Source of the DNA: Planctomycetota bacterium
GTDB taxonomy: Bacteria > Planctomycetota > SZUA-567 > H5-PLA8
Assembly (NCBI GenBank): GCA_027493525.1
Contig: JAOSKN010000002.1
Span: 2,389,326-2,453,325 of the forward strand
DNA length: 64,000 nt
Reading direction: 5' to 3'
Position numbers and translations under genes: made by a program. The stretch's first letter is position 1, and every line of letters begins with the position of its first letter. Below the pieces are notes generated by a model. That model did not search any database, was not told the origin of the DNA, and was given only the letters and a program-made list of their open reading frames with translations. Positions 37,491 to 46,052 of this stretch are shown here, piece after piece.

Positions 37491-38795
37491 TCAGCGCCGC
37501 CGCAGCGCCCGCGCGGCGATGTCCTTGCGGTAAAACGCGCCTTCGAAGGCGATCTTCGGCGCGGCCTCGTAGGCCCGCGCGAGCGCCGCCTCCAGGCTCG
37601 GCGCCGTCGCCGTCACCCCGAAGACCCGCCCGCCGGAGGTGACCACCTGCCCGTCGGCCCGGCGCGCCGTACCGGCGTGGAAGACCGTCACGCCCTCCAC
37701 GCCGACCTGCCCGTCCGCGTCGAGCCCCGTCACCGGCTTGCCCTTCGCGTACGCGCCCGGATACCCGCCGCTGGCCAGCACCACGCAGACCGCCGGGTCC
37801 GGCGAGGTCGCCACGCCGTTCTCGCTCAGCTTGCCCAGCAGGATCTTCTCGATGACGTCCACCAGGTCGTTCGTCATCCGCGGGATCACGCACTGGCACT
37901 CCGGGTCGCCGAAGCGGACGTTGTATTCCAGCACCTTCGGACCCTGCTCGGTGATCATCAACCCCGCGTACAGCACCCCCTTGTAGGGGCGCTCCTCGCG
38001 GTTCAGCGCGTGCAGGGTGGGGATCAGGATTTCGCGGACGACGCGGTCCTCGACTTCTTCCGTCACCACCGGGGCGGGGGAATAGGCGCCCATCCCGCCG
38101 GTGTTGGGACCCTCGTCGTTATCGAACGCGCGCTTGTGGTCCTGCGCGCTGGGCAGCAACGCCAGGGAACGGCCGTCGGTGAGCGCCAGGATGGAAGCCT
38201 CTTCGCCTTTGAGGAACTCTTCGATGACCACGCTCGCGCCGGCCTGCCCGAAAGCGCCGTCCACCAGGATCGTCTGGACGGCCGCCGCGGCCTCCTCGCC
38301 CGTCTGCGCGATCACCACGCCTTTACCCGCGGCCAGCCCGTCGGCCTTCACCACCAGCGGCCCGCCGTGGTCGCGGCAGTATTGCATCGCCTTTTCGGCG
38401 TCGCGGAAGGACTGGAAGTCGGCCGTGGGGATGCCGTTCTTGCGCAGCAGCGTCTTGGTGAAGGTCTTGCTGCCTTCGAGTTCCGCGCCGCGCTGAGGCG
38501 GGCCGAAGGCGGCCAGCCCTTCGCTTTCCCAGCGGTCCACGATGCCCGCGCAGAGCGGCGCCTCGGGTCCGACGACCGTCAGGTCGATCCGTTCCCGCCG
38601 CGCGAAGCGCAGCAGCCCGTCGAGGTTCTCGGCGCCGAGGTCCACGCACTCGACCGGACCGCACTTCGGCCCGCGCGTGAGCGCGATCCCCGCGTTGCCG
38701 GGGGCGCAGTAGAGCTTGGCGACGCGGCCGGACTGGGCGAGCTTCCAGCACAGCGCGTGCTCGCGACCTCCGCCGCCTACGACCAGGATCTTCAT
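37491..38795 (-). CDS. purD: Phosphoribosylamine-glycine ligase
   Basis: GAR synthetase, second step of de novo purine synthesis. The 434-aa ATP-grasp protein begins MKILVVGGGGREHALCWKL and shows LTVVGPEAPLCAGIVD, VVKADGLAAGKGVVIA, the DEGPNTGGMGAYSPAPVV signature and VLEYNVRFGDPECQ. ATG 38795 follows GGAG; a TTG 12 bases earlier is a less likely start. It is the first gene of a leftward group purD, TsaC/phosphatase, kinase, 237-aa protein. Confidence 0.97.
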   Translation of the reverse strand: MKILVVGGGGREHALCWKLAQSGRVAKLYCAPGNAGIALTRGPKCGPVECVDLGAENLDGLLRFARRERIDLTVVGPEAPLCAGIVDRWESEGLAAFGPPQRGAELEGSKTFTKTLLRKNGIPTADFQSFRDAEKAMQYCRDHGGPLVVKADGLAAGKGVVIAQTGEEAAAAVQTILVDGAFGQAGASVVIEEFLKGEEASILALTDGRSLALLPSAQDHKRAFDNDEGPNTGGMGAYSPAPVVTEEVEDRVVREILIPTLHALNREERPYKGVLYAGLMITEQGPKVLEYNVRFGDPECQCVIPRMTNDLVDVIEKILLGKLSENGVATSPDPAVCVVLASGGYPGAYAKGKPVTGLDADGQVGVEGVTVFHAGTARRADGQVVTSGGRVFGVTATAPSLEAALARAYEAAPKIAFEGAFYRKDIAARALRRR

Positions 38796-38811
38796 GACGG
38801 GCTCCAACGAG

Positions 38812-38828
38812 ACGCCGGCTGCCGGCGT
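38812..38828. other. Perfect 7-bp hairpin ahead of purD
   Basis: ACGCCGG (38812-38818) and CCGGCGT (38822-38828) close a 3-base loop 17 bases before the purD start, within its likely leader. It may mark the end of the upstream leftward transcript or fold in the purD leader. No riboswitch pattern was recognised. Confidence 0.4.
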
Positions 38829-38974
38829 TTGGCGGCTCTTACTCTTCCGTCACGAGCGGATTGCGTCAAGGTCGTAACCGCGAATGGAGGGTTGCGCAGG
38901 ACCGGCGCGGCCGAAGTTATCCACCCGCCTTGCACGGGCTGTGCACGGGTCAGACGAGCCAGTCGGGACGCCGA

Positions 38975-40862
38975 TTACTTATCCATCGAGTAGCGCGTGA
39001 GCCTGCCGATCAGATTCGCGGCCACAATTCGATTCATATAATCGCCTTCGGTGCTCCAGTAGGCTTTCAGTGCCGGGAGCAACGGGGCGGCTTCGGGGCC
39101 GAGGCGATCAATCCACTTGAGGGCTGCATCGGCAGTTTTACCGGACTCCAGCGCGGTTTGCAGCTCCTTCAGCCGTGGTGAACGGGACTGCCCCCAGAAC
39201 GCTTGAAGGCCTGCCCACTCCACGCGCGCCTTGGCGAACGCGCAGCGCTCGAAAAAAGTCCGCCTGCTCCTTCAGCAGGCCGGGTTCCGAGCGGCCGGCA
39301 ACGGCCAGCGGGTACAGGATGGGCAAGGCCACCTCCTCGAACGATTGCCGCTTGCCACTGTGTTCTTTGGCAATGCGAAGGAATTCGCCCCACAATTCCT
39401 TTCTACGTTCATCGGGGCGACTCCCCCAGCGCGCCAGCGCGGCCAAGCCCCAGCGACGAACCTCCGCTGGCGGGCCGGCAGCGCTCAAGCCGCGCTGAAG
39501 CTCCGCCTCCCGCTTCTCTAGAGCCCCCTTCGCGCCTTGGATTTTTTGGGCCCATTCGTGGCGTTCGTATGGAGTAGCGTTCGTACCCTTCTCGGCCAGC
39601 CGTGTCTCGGCCTCCTTTACTTCTCGATTCTGCGCTTCAATCCAGGTTGCATTCGCTTTTAGTAGCGCGTCACGTTTCTGTTCGGCCGCCTCCAGAGTTC
39701 GTGTCAGTTCGGCTCCTGTTTCGGCATCGGCGCCGAGAGCTATGGCCTGTGCGGCCATCCCTTGTTGGTATTCCTCGCCGTTCACTAGCAGCTTCACCAA
39801 GAGTGGCTTGTAAGGTTTCAGGTCCATCTTCAACTCGGAAAGCCCCAGCAATGCGTAAGCAGACGCCAGATCGTTCTTGGGATTCTTCAGGTAATCGCAC
39901 ATGGGCTCTGCGCCGCGTGGTGACTGCAATGTGCGCAGGAAGGAAAGCGGCTCGAGCATGGCCTCGCCGTCGCCCATACGCCCCCGCGCGAGGACAGCTT
40001 CGATCAAATCCGAATCGTCCACCCCCAGTTTCATCGCGCCGAGGAAAAGACACTCCAGATGCTGCGCGCCGATTTTGTCGTCCTGCAGCCATTCGATGAG
40101 GTGCTCTTTGAAGGGTTTCAGGTCGCCCACACCGCGTATCACGATCCAATAGGCCGACAGATGCTCATCCGAATACTTGCCGGCCTTCAGGGCCTCCACG
40201 AGCCCTTCGGCGCCTTCGTCCAGCCCGCCTGCAGGCAAGCGGCCCAAGCTCTCCCAAAGAAGTTGCAGGGATTTCTCGCCAACCGCCCGTTGAATGGCGG
40301 CAACAAAAAGAGGGACCAGGGGTTTCGTGTCGGCATTAAAGGCATGGGCGATGTTCCAAGCGGCGTCGGCACGGTCGGGTTTCAGGTTCTCCAGGATCTT
40401 GCGGGCTTGCTCAAGGCCAGTCGTACTCATGGCGTGCAACGCCTTCGCGCTGGCCATGCCCAGTGAACTGCCTGCGTCCGCCTTGGTGAGGAACTGGGCC
40501 GCGACGGGTGCGCCTTCATGGGCCTCTGCACGAGTCAGTACGGTAAGCGCCTCGCAGATGGAGTCCTCAGAGTGCTTGCGCCGAGTGGGTCCGCCGTCCT
40601 TCAGCCATTCGATCAGGATGGGTAAATAGGGGGCGAGGTCTTCCTTGCTCAGGCCGAGCAACCTGCTCAGTTGGGCTTCTTGGTCCCCACGTAGCAAAGC
40701 GGGCAGAAGTTCGGGCGACGGCGCCGCTTCCACGGCGCGGAGTACGCCCGACGAGACTAGTGCGGGAATCAGGATTGCGAGGAGGCTTAAGGGCCAGGCG
40801 AGGAACCCGGTTCGTTCATACGAGCCAGTCGCGAGCTTGGAGTTTCGGTGCAAGATAGTCAT
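38975..40862 (-). CDS. Exported HEAT-like repeat protein; reading frame broken once near the C-terminus
   Basis: Signal peptide or anchor (TGFLAWPLSLLAILIPALVSSGV), then helical repeats over the whole length (YLPILIEWLKDGG, LWESLGRLPAGGLDEGAEGLVEAL, PYKPLLVKLLVNGEEYQQGMAA), with a charged coil near residues 420-480. At six A in 39252-39257 (T6 on the coding strand) the frame breaks. Deleting one base gives DFFERCAFAKARVEWAGLQA and a C-terminus with further helices ending MDK at 38975: 629 codons including stop. ATG 40862 has AAAGGGA upstream and lies 47 bases inside the end of the TopoVI-A-like gene. Function unknown; no catalytic motif. Confidence 0.68.
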
Positions 40863-41709
40863 CAGCGATCCCTTTGGCGCTAAGAATCCCCGTAATGGCT
40901 TCAACCTCGACCTTGCCGCCTTGCCGTTTGAAGGCATCGAACTCACGTTGCCAGGCCTTGGAGCGGAAGCACGGATACTCGCGCATGAACTTCAGGCGCA
41001 GGTCCCAACGCTTTTGCCACGAGCTCGTCACGCGAGCGGATTCGACGCGCAGGCAGCGGCTGGCTTCGCCGGCGCGTACGCCGAGAAACCGCACGTCCTG
41101 CGTAGCCAGTTGAGGCAGACAAGCGCCCGGATTCAGCCTGCCCCGCTTCAGTACGGAAAAGATGAAGTAGCCCCACAAGTCGTTGTCGGCCAGCACGTAA
41201 ACGGGCAACTTGAATTCGTCGCTCAACCGGTGCAAGAACCGTCGCGCGCGCGCACGCGGCACACCCGAGGAGCAGACCTGGATAAGGTTCAAGCGTTCCC
41301 AGGCGCGGGCCCGATTCAGCCTTAACGCAATAGACGCTTTCTCCACACACAGGACGCCTTGGGCTCCCGTGCCGAACAGTTTCAAACCGTCGGGTTCGAC
41401 CCAAACCGGCAATTGTTGAGGCTTGCCTCTCTTTTTGCCGAGCCATTGGCGCGGTTTGCCGTGCGCGCACCATTCCAGCGGCCCGATCACTTCGGCGTTG
41501 GCATCCAAGTACGTCTCCGACTCGAAGATGTCCGCAAAGGCCTCAAGTTCACCATCATGAAATCGTGCATCGACCGCTTGGGCCAGGTGCCGGATGCCAT
41601 CGGAGTAGAGGTACGTAGCGCAAGCGAAGGATGCATGGTGCTGTCGCCAATTCGGATCAAAGAGCGTGCGAGTGGGATGCTTCGGTGAGTTACGCTTGAA
41701 ACGGCTCAC
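40816..41709 (-). CDS. Topoisomerase VI subunit A/Spo11-like Toprim protein without an evident catalytic-tyrosine domain
   Basis: A 297-aa protein whose last 180 residues match the Toprim half of archaeal topoisomerase VI-A: VLCVEKASIALRL with the metal-binding Glu123, SSGVPRARARRFLHRLSDEF, then LPVYVLADNDLWGYFIFSVL with Asp175 and Asp177, 52 residues after the Glu (53 in Sulfolobus), and a TopoVI-A-like tail (WQREFDAFKRQGGKVEVEAI, DDYLAPKL). The N-terminal 110 residues are shorter than usual, and no RExYY-type motif for the DNA-cleaving tyrosine is visible. No subunit B (GHKL ATPase) is nearby. GTG 41709 overlaps the Uma2 stop by 4 bases. It may bind DNA through Toprim without cleaving, or cleave by another route. 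Confidence 0.78.
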   Translation of the reverse strand: MSRFKRNSPKHPTRTLFDPNWRQHHASFACATYLYSDGIRHLAQAVDARFHDGELEAFADIFESETYLDANAEVIGPLEWCAHGKPRQWLGKKRGKPQQLPVWVEPDGLKLFGTGAQGVLCVEKASIALRLNRARAWERLNLIQVCSSGVPRARARRFLHRLSDEFKLPVYVLADNDLWGYFIFSVLKRGRLNPGACLPQLATQDVRFLGVRAGEASRCLRVESARVTSSWQKRWDLRLKFMREYPCFRSKAWQREFDAFKRQGGKVEVEAITGILSAKGIADDYLAPKLQARDWLV

Positions 41710-42287
41710 GCCCCGAAGACCTTCGCCAGCGGCAGTTCCCAGCCCGGCAGCAGCGCCTCGTCGCGCAGCGTGCCGCTGGCTTGGAGGACCTCGACCGGCT
41801 GATCCTTCCGGTAGACGTGCACGGTCTGCGTGCGGGGATCGACGATCCAGGCCACTTGAACGCCGGCCTTCAGGTATTGCTGAACCTTATCCACGACCGC
41901 GCTGAAGCGGTCGCTCGGGGAAATGATTTCGACGACCAGCGCCGGGGCGATCTTCAAGAATCCGTCCGCCAACCCTCCAGCGGGCACTTGGTCTTGCGTG
42001 TAATAGGCCACATCCGGCGCTCGAACGGTGTCGGGATCCCGAGCCAGGTAGAGCCCGGTTTCTGCCGCTAGAATTCGACCCAGGTTATTGCGGGCCACGA
42101 ATCCGTATAACTCGCCGAGAATTAGTCCCGCAATTTCGCCGTGCCTGCCGCCCGAAGGACTCAAGAGCACAACCCTCCCCTCGATCAACTCACAGCGCCC
42201 CCATTCGGGGTGTTCGGCGAGTTCCTCGCCGGTCACGAGCCGGTCGGTGGGCGGATTGAAGCGTTTCGATTCGGCCGTCAGTCCCAT
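41706..42287 (-). CDS. Uma2 family (DUF820) PD-(D/E)xK nuclease-like protein
   Basis: A 193-aa Uma2-family protein. The nuclease-fold pattern is visible: E in RCELIEGRVVLLSPSGGRHGEI, the PD pair in TVRAPDVAYYTQDQVP, E in APALVVEIISPSDR, then K in VVDKVQQYLKAGVQVAWIVDP. Uma2 proteins are numerous in cyanobacteria and planctomycetes and are predicted endonucleases of unknown purpose. It is the first gene of an overlapping trio with the TopoVI-A-like and HEAT-like genes. Confidence 0.87.
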   Translation of the reverse strand: MGLTAESKRFNPPTDRLVTGEELAEHPEWGRCELIEGRVVLLSPSGGRHGEIAGLILGELYGFVARNNLGRILAAETGLYLARDPDTVRAPDVAYYTQDQVPAGGLADGFLKIAPALVVEIISPSDRFSAVVDKVQQYLKAGVQVAWIVDPRTQTVHVYRKDQPVEVLQASGTLRDEALLPGWELPLAKVFGA

Positions 42288-42353
42288 AGTGACCCTACTT
42301 TAATGTCGCCTGGCCCCAGGTAAACGATAATCGGTCCGTATCTGGCCCCTCAA

Positions 42354-42435
42354 AAACCTCCGTGCCCTCTGTGTCTCCGTGGTGAGCCGTTTCCTGCCGT
42401 TCATTCCGCATTCCGCAATCCGAATTCCGCATTGA
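42354..42435. repeat. CTCCGTG dispersed repeat followed by ATTCCGC heptads
   Basis: CCTCCGTGCCCTCTGTG then TCTCCGTGGTGAG at about 42357-42386, then ATTCCGCATTCCGCAATCCG AATTCCGCATT-type heptads at 42404-42434, directly after the thiG stop region. Both families recur elsewhere in the window. Confidence 0.8.
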
Positions 42436-42437
42436 GA

Positions 42438-43259
42438 TCACTCGCCCGGAATCTCCACCTGCCCGGGGCGCTTGGCCGGCTCGATCAAGCCCTCCCACGG
42501 GCTGGAGGCCGTCGCGTAGAGCTTCTTCGGTATGCGCCCGCTGCGCGCGGCGAGGAAACCGGCTTCGCAGGCCAGGCCCATCGCGCGCGCCATCTTCACC
42601 GGGTCCTTCGCCAGCGCCACGCCGGTGTTGAGCAGCACGCCTTCGGCGCCGAGTTCCATCGCCAGGTTCACGTCGCTGGCCGTGCCGACGCCGGCGTCCA
42701 CGATCACCGGGACCTTGATCGTCTCCAGGATGATCCGGATGTTGTTGGGGTTCAGGATCCCCTGCCCGCTGCCGATGGGGCTCCCGGCCGGCATCACGCT
42801 CGCCGCGCCGGCCGCTTCGATGCGCCGCGCCATCGCCGGATCGTCGCTGGTGTAGCAGAGCACCGCGAAGCCGTCCTTGGCCAGCGTCTCGCAAGCCTGG
42901 AGCGTGCCGAGCGGGTCCGGGAGGAGCGTCTTTTTGTCGGCGAGGACCTCCAGCTTGACCCACTCCACGTCCAGCGCCTCGCGCGCCAGCCGCGCGCTGC
43001 GCACCGCGTCCTCGGCGTTGAAGCAGCCGGCCGTGTTGGGCAGCAGGATGTACTTCTTGGGGTCGATGAAATCGAGCAGCGCCTCGGCGTGCTTCTGGCC
43101 CATCTCGACGCGCCGCACGGCGACGGTGACCGCGTGGCAGCCGCTCGCTTCGAGGCTCTCCCGCATCGACTCGAGCGTCGGGTACTTGCCGGTGCCGAGG
43201 ACCAGCCGCGAGCGGAGCGTGTAGGGGCCGACTTTGAAGGACGTGTAGGATTCGGACAT
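42438..43259 (-). CDS. thiG: Thiazole synthase
   Basis: TIM-barrel enzyme forming the thiazole phosphate of thiamin from 1-deoxyxylulose-5-phosphate, dehydroglycine and ThiS-thiocarboxylate. The 273-aa protein shows [23 protein letters not shown], the [25 protein letters not shown] signature, [13 protein letters not shown] and [22 protein letters not shown], plus the active-site lysine in WVKLEVL. GGGGAG precedes the ATG. thiS lies 143 bases upstream on the same strand. Confidence 0.97.
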   Translation of the reverse strand: MSESYTSFKVGPYTLRSRLVLGTGKYPTLESMRESLEASGCHAVTVAVRRVEMGQKHAEALLDFIDPKKYILLPNTAGCFNAEDAVRSARLAREALDVEWVKLEVLADKKTLLPDPLGTLQACETLAKDGFAVLCYTSDDPAMARRIEAAGAASVMPAGSPIGSGQGILNPNNIRIILETIKVPVIVDAGVGTASDVNLAMELGAEGVLLNTGVALAKDPVKMARAMGLACEAGFLAARSGRIPKKLYATASSPWEGLIEPAKRPGQVEIPGE

Positions 43260-43279
43260 GGCCCACTCCCCGATGTGAC

Positions 43280-43398
43280 CTGTAATCTGTGTTCTGTAAT
43301 CAGTAATCAGTCAGGATAGCTTCCAGTGAACAATGTTCAATGAGCGTTAAGGGGTGAGCAATTCTTACAGAATACAGAATACAGAATACAGAATACAG
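43280..43398. repeat. Two facing heptad arrays between thiS and thiG
   Basis: Left arm at about 43280-43315: CTGTAATCTGTGTTCTGTAATCAG-type units. Right arm at about 43365-43398: four AGAATAC units. The arms are roughly complementary and can pair across a 50-base loop. The 3' arm ends 5 bases before the thiS stop. Confidence 0.85.
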
Positions 43399-43402
43399 CC
43401 GC

Positions 43403-43603
43403 CTACCCCCCGCCCACGAACGTCACCACCTCCACCTGATCCCCTTCGCGGAGCACCTTCGCCTCCCATTCCTTCTTAATCACCAGTTCCTTGTTCACTT
43501 CGACGGCCACGCGCTTGGCGCCGGTCCCGAGTTTTTCGAGCAATTGCGCGACGTTGCTGCCCTCGGGCAGGTCCAGCGGCTTGCCGTTCACGTGCAGGGT
43601 CAT
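43403..43603 (-). CDS. thiS: Sulfur-carrier protein ThiS
   Basis: A 66-aa ubiquitin-fold sulfur carrier. It starts MTLHVNGKPLDLPEGSNVAQ, has the expected strand order (AVEVNKELVIKKEWEAKVL, DQVEVVTFVGGG), and ends in Gly-Gly, the residue that is adenylated and thiocarboxylated to supply sulfur to ThiG. The start at ATG 43603 follows GGAAACG; earlier in-frame codons lie in the upstream heptad region. Confidence 0.93.
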   Translation of the reverse strand: MTLHVNGKPLDLPEGSNVAQLLEKLGTGAKRVAVEVNKELVIKKEWEAKVLREGDQVEVVTFVGGG

Positions 43604-43638
43604 GGGCGTTTCCAACGATAGGCCTGTCCCTGGCATTC

Positions 43639-43716
43639 TATTCCGCATTCCTCATTCCGCATTCCGCATTTGAGCCGCGGCTCAATCCGAAATCCGCAAT
43701 CCGAAATCCGAAATCT
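43639..43716. repeat. ATTCCGC/AATCCGA heptad array around a 16-bp palindrome
   Basis: ATTCCGC units (43639-43668) lead into the perfect palindrome TTGAGCCGCGGCTCAA at 43670-43685, followed by AATCCGAAATCCGCAATCCGA-type units to about 43716. It sits between the divergent thiS and glycosyltransferase genes and ends 16 bases before the latter's start. Confidence 0.82.
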
Positions 43717-43731
43717 CGTTACACTTTCCCC

Positions 43732-44916
43732 ATGCCCGACGCGCCCATCAAGGTCCTGCACCTCGCCGCCGCCGACAGCATGCTCTTTCCGATCCTCCGT
43801 GACCAGCTCGTCTACCTGCGCGAGCACGGCTACGACGTCCATACCGCCAGCATCGACGGCCCGCTCGCGCGCCGCCTGCACGAAGAAGACCGCTTCCCCT
43901 GGACCGCGTTGCCCCTGACGCGCTCGGTCACGCCCTGGCGGGATTGGAAGGCCGTGCGCTTCATCGAGAGCCTTTGCCGCGAGCAGCGCTTTCAGATCGT
44001 CCATACGCATACGCCCAAGGGAAACCTCGTCGGCCTCTGGGGCGCGCGCCGCGCGCAGGCCCCGATCGTGCTCCAGACGCTCCACGGCTTCTACTTTCAC
44101 GACCTGATGCCCTGGTGGAAGCGGCGCGTCTGGATCGCCCTCGAACGGCTCAACGCGCGGCGCAGCGACCACGTGCTCTGCCAGAACCCCGAAGACGTCG
44201 AGACGGCTCTGCGCGAGGGCATCGCCGCCGAAGGGCACATCTCTCTCCTCGGCAACGGCATCGACCTCGCGCGCTTCGTGCGCGTCTTTCCCGACGCGGC
44301 CGCGCGCCGAGCGTACCGACAAACCATCGGCGTGCCGCCGGACGCCGTGCTCGTCGGCATGTGCGGGCGCTTCGTCGCCGAGAAGGGCTTTCCGGAATTT
44401 CTCGAAGCCGGCCGGAGCCTGCTGGAGCGGCACCCCGCGCTGCACCTGCTCGTCGTCGGGCACAAGCTCGAGAGCGAACGTCCCGGCGACGTCTGCGATC
44501 CGGCATCCTTCGGCGTGCCGCCCGGGCGCCTCACGGTGCTCGCCAATCGCGACGACATGCCGCAGCTCTACGCGAGCATGGACGTGCATGTGCTCCCGTC
44601 GCACCGCGAAGGTTTCCCGCGCGTGCTGATGGAAGGCGCCGCCGCGGGCCTCCCGCAGGTCGCGACCGAGATCCGCGGCTGCCGCCAGACCATCGCAGAC
44701 GGCGTGACGGGCTACCTCGTGCCGGTCCGCGATCCGGCGGCGCTCGCCGAGCGCCTCGGGAAACTGCTGGCCGACGCCGAACTGCGCCGCAAAATGGGCG
44801 GGGCCGCGCGCGCGAAGGCGGAACGCGAGTTCGACCAGCGCCTGGTCTTCGAAAAGGTCGCGGCATGTTACGAGCGCCTCAGCGCCGCCAAGCTGCCGCT
44901 GAAAGGATCCGCATGA
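43732..44916 (+). CDS. Family 4 glycosyltransferase
   Basis: A GT-B fold glycosyltransferase of 394 aa. N-terminal acceptor domain: KVLHLAAADSMLFPILRDQLVYL, IVHTHTPKGNLVGLWGARRA. C-terminal nucleotide-sugar domain: VGMCGRFVAEKGFPEFLEAG, LYASMDVHVLPSHREGFPRVLMEGAAAGLPQVAT with the EGFPRVLMEG signature of GT4 retaining enzymes. Similar to transferases of exopolysaccharide or LPS synthesis (WcaI/PglA-like). Sugar specificity unknown. Its stop overlaps the start of the GH43-like gene by 4 bases, so both are made together. Confidence 0.92.
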   Translation: MPDAPIKVLHLAAADSMLFPILRDQLVYLREHGYDVHTASIDGPLARRLHEEDRFPWTALPLTRSVTPWRDWKAVRFIESLCREQRFQIVHTHTPKGNLVGLWGARRAQAPIVLQTLHGFYFHDLMPWWKRRVWIALERLNARRSDHVLCQNPEDVETALREGIAAEGHISLLGNGIDLARFVRVFPDAAARRAYRQTIGVPPDAVLVGMCGRFVAEKGFPEFLEAGRSLLERHPALHLLVVGHKLESERPGDVCDPASFGVPPGRLTVLANRDDMPQLYASMDVHVLPSHREGFPRVLMEGAAAGLPQVATEIRGCRQTIADGVTGYLVPVRDPAALAERLGKLLADAELRRKMGGAARAKAEREFDQRLVFEKVAACYERLSAAKLPLKGSA

Positions 44917-45812
44917 GAATCGAGCGCCTGCCGAACAACCCTATCATCGTGCCCGAGATGGACGCGCGGATGGAGTCGAACATCAACGGGCCGTCGCTGA
45001 TCCGGGTCCCCGACTGGCTGCCCAATCCGCTGGGCCGCTACTACCTTTATTTCGCGCATCACCGCGGGTCCTACATCCGCCTCGCGTACGCCAACGAGCT
45101 GGCCGGCCCCTGGAAGACGCACGAGCCCGGCACCCTGCAACTCGAACAGACGCCCATGCGCGGCCACATCGCCTCGCCCGACGTTCACCTCGACGAGGCC
45201 GAGAAGCGCATCCGCATGTACTACCACGGGCCGGTGAAAGGCGCGCCGCACCAGCAGACCGGCGTCGCCTTCTCGCCCGACGGCATCCATTTCGAGCCCG
45301 CCTCGAAGCCGTACGCCTGGGCCTATTTCCGCGTCTTCCGGTATCTCGGCGGCTGGTACGCGCTCTCCATGGCCTACGAGCGCCACCAGGACGAGACCGG
45401 CAACCCCGGGCGCTGGCACCGCAGCCCCGACGGACTGGTCTTCGAAGAGGAAGGCCCGCCGACGGGCCTCGTGCGCATGCGCCATGCCGCGGTGAAGCTC
45501 GACGGCGACATGCTCACGGTCTTCTACTCCCGCGCGCTGGACGCGCCCGAACACATCCTCTGCCGCAAGTACGCGCTGGCCCCCGACTGGAAGGACTGGA
45601 AGCCGCTGGGCGAAGCCGTCTCGATCCTCAAGCCCGAACTGGACTGGGAAGGCGCCGACTGCGAGCGCGTCGCCTCCAGCTACGGCTGGATCGAACCTCG
45701 CGCGTGGCAGCTCCGCGATCCGTGTGTCTTCCGCGAAGCCGGCGCCGATTACCTGGTCTACTCCGTCGCCGGCGAGCACGGCCTCGCCATCGCGAGGCTC
45801 TACGACGAATGA
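44913..45812 (+). CDS. Glycoside-hydrolase-like five-bladed propeller protein (GH43/GH130-type)
   Basis: A 299-aa protein with the repeating pattern of a five-bladed propeller: YYLYFAHHRGSYIRLAYA, GHIASPDVHLDEAEKRIRMYY, GVAFSPDGIHFEP, WHRSPDGLVFEEEG, and RDPCVFREAGADYLVYSVAG. The SPDGxxF and RDP motifs are typical of GH43, GH32 and GH130 relatives. Catalytic residues could not be fixed. Translational coupling (ATGA) to the glycosyltransferase suggests a role in the same glycan pathway. GAAAGGA lies upstream of ATG 44913. Confidence 0.7.
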   Translation: MRIERLPNNPIIVPEMDARMESNINGPSLIRVPDWLPNPLGRYYLYFAHHRGSYIRLAYANELAGPWKTHEPGTLQLEQTPMRGHIASPDVHLDEAEKRIRMYYHGPVKGAPHQQTGVAFSPDGIHFEPASKPYAWAYFRVFRYLGGWYALSMAYERHQDETGNPGRWHRSPDGLVFEEEGPPTGLVRMRHAAVKLDGDMLTVFYSRALDAPEHILCRKYALAPDWKDWKPLGEAVSILKPELDWEGADCERVASSYGWIEPRAWQLRDPCVFREAGADYLVYSVAGEHGLAIARLYDE

Positions 45813-45817
45813 AGCCC

Positions 45818-45970
45818 TGCGAAATGCGGAATGCGAAATTCGGAATTCGGAATGGGAATTATTCGGCGACGGTTATGGCAACGTGGAGCCCTGCGGACTT
45901 TCAGCGCTTACAAACCTGGAGTGCGAAAGTGCGTGACCTGTTACCCATTCCGATTTCATTCCGCATTCCG
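45818..45970. repeat. ATTCCGC-family heptads on both strands
   Basis: At 45822-45862 the reverse-complement form (GCGGAATGCGAAATTCGGAATTCGGAATG) occurs, and at about 45945-45970 the forward form (CATTCCGATTTCATTCCGCATTCCGG). The facing arms enclose about 80 bases without a gene. Confidence 0.75.
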
Positions 45971-45983
45971 GCCCCGCTCCATA

Positions 45984-46012
45984 TTGACACGTTTCCGCGG
46001 CGGACCTACAGT
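45984..46012 (+). promoter_or_regulatory. Sigma70-type promoter for the Lon-N gene
   Basis: TTGACA at 45984-45989, 17-base spacer, TACAGT at 46007-46012. Start of transcription would be near 46019, giving a 34-base leader. It begins just after the ATTCCGC heptads. Confidence 0.65.
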
Positions 46013-46052
46013 GAGTAAATCGGCCCCGCGGAGCGGCCGGGAAAGGTTCGCG

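Noticed and set aside
40816-41709. Wadjet JetD protein as identity of the Toprim gene
   Set aside because: The acidic motif reads ADNDLWGYFI, close to TopoVI-A/Spo11, not the WGDIDTHG pattern of JetD, and no jetABC genes are near.
45831-46018. Plus-strand frame extending the Lon-N gene upstream to 45831
   Set aside because: It reads through ATTCCGC repeats and a promoter; homology starts at ATG 46053 with a ribosome site.
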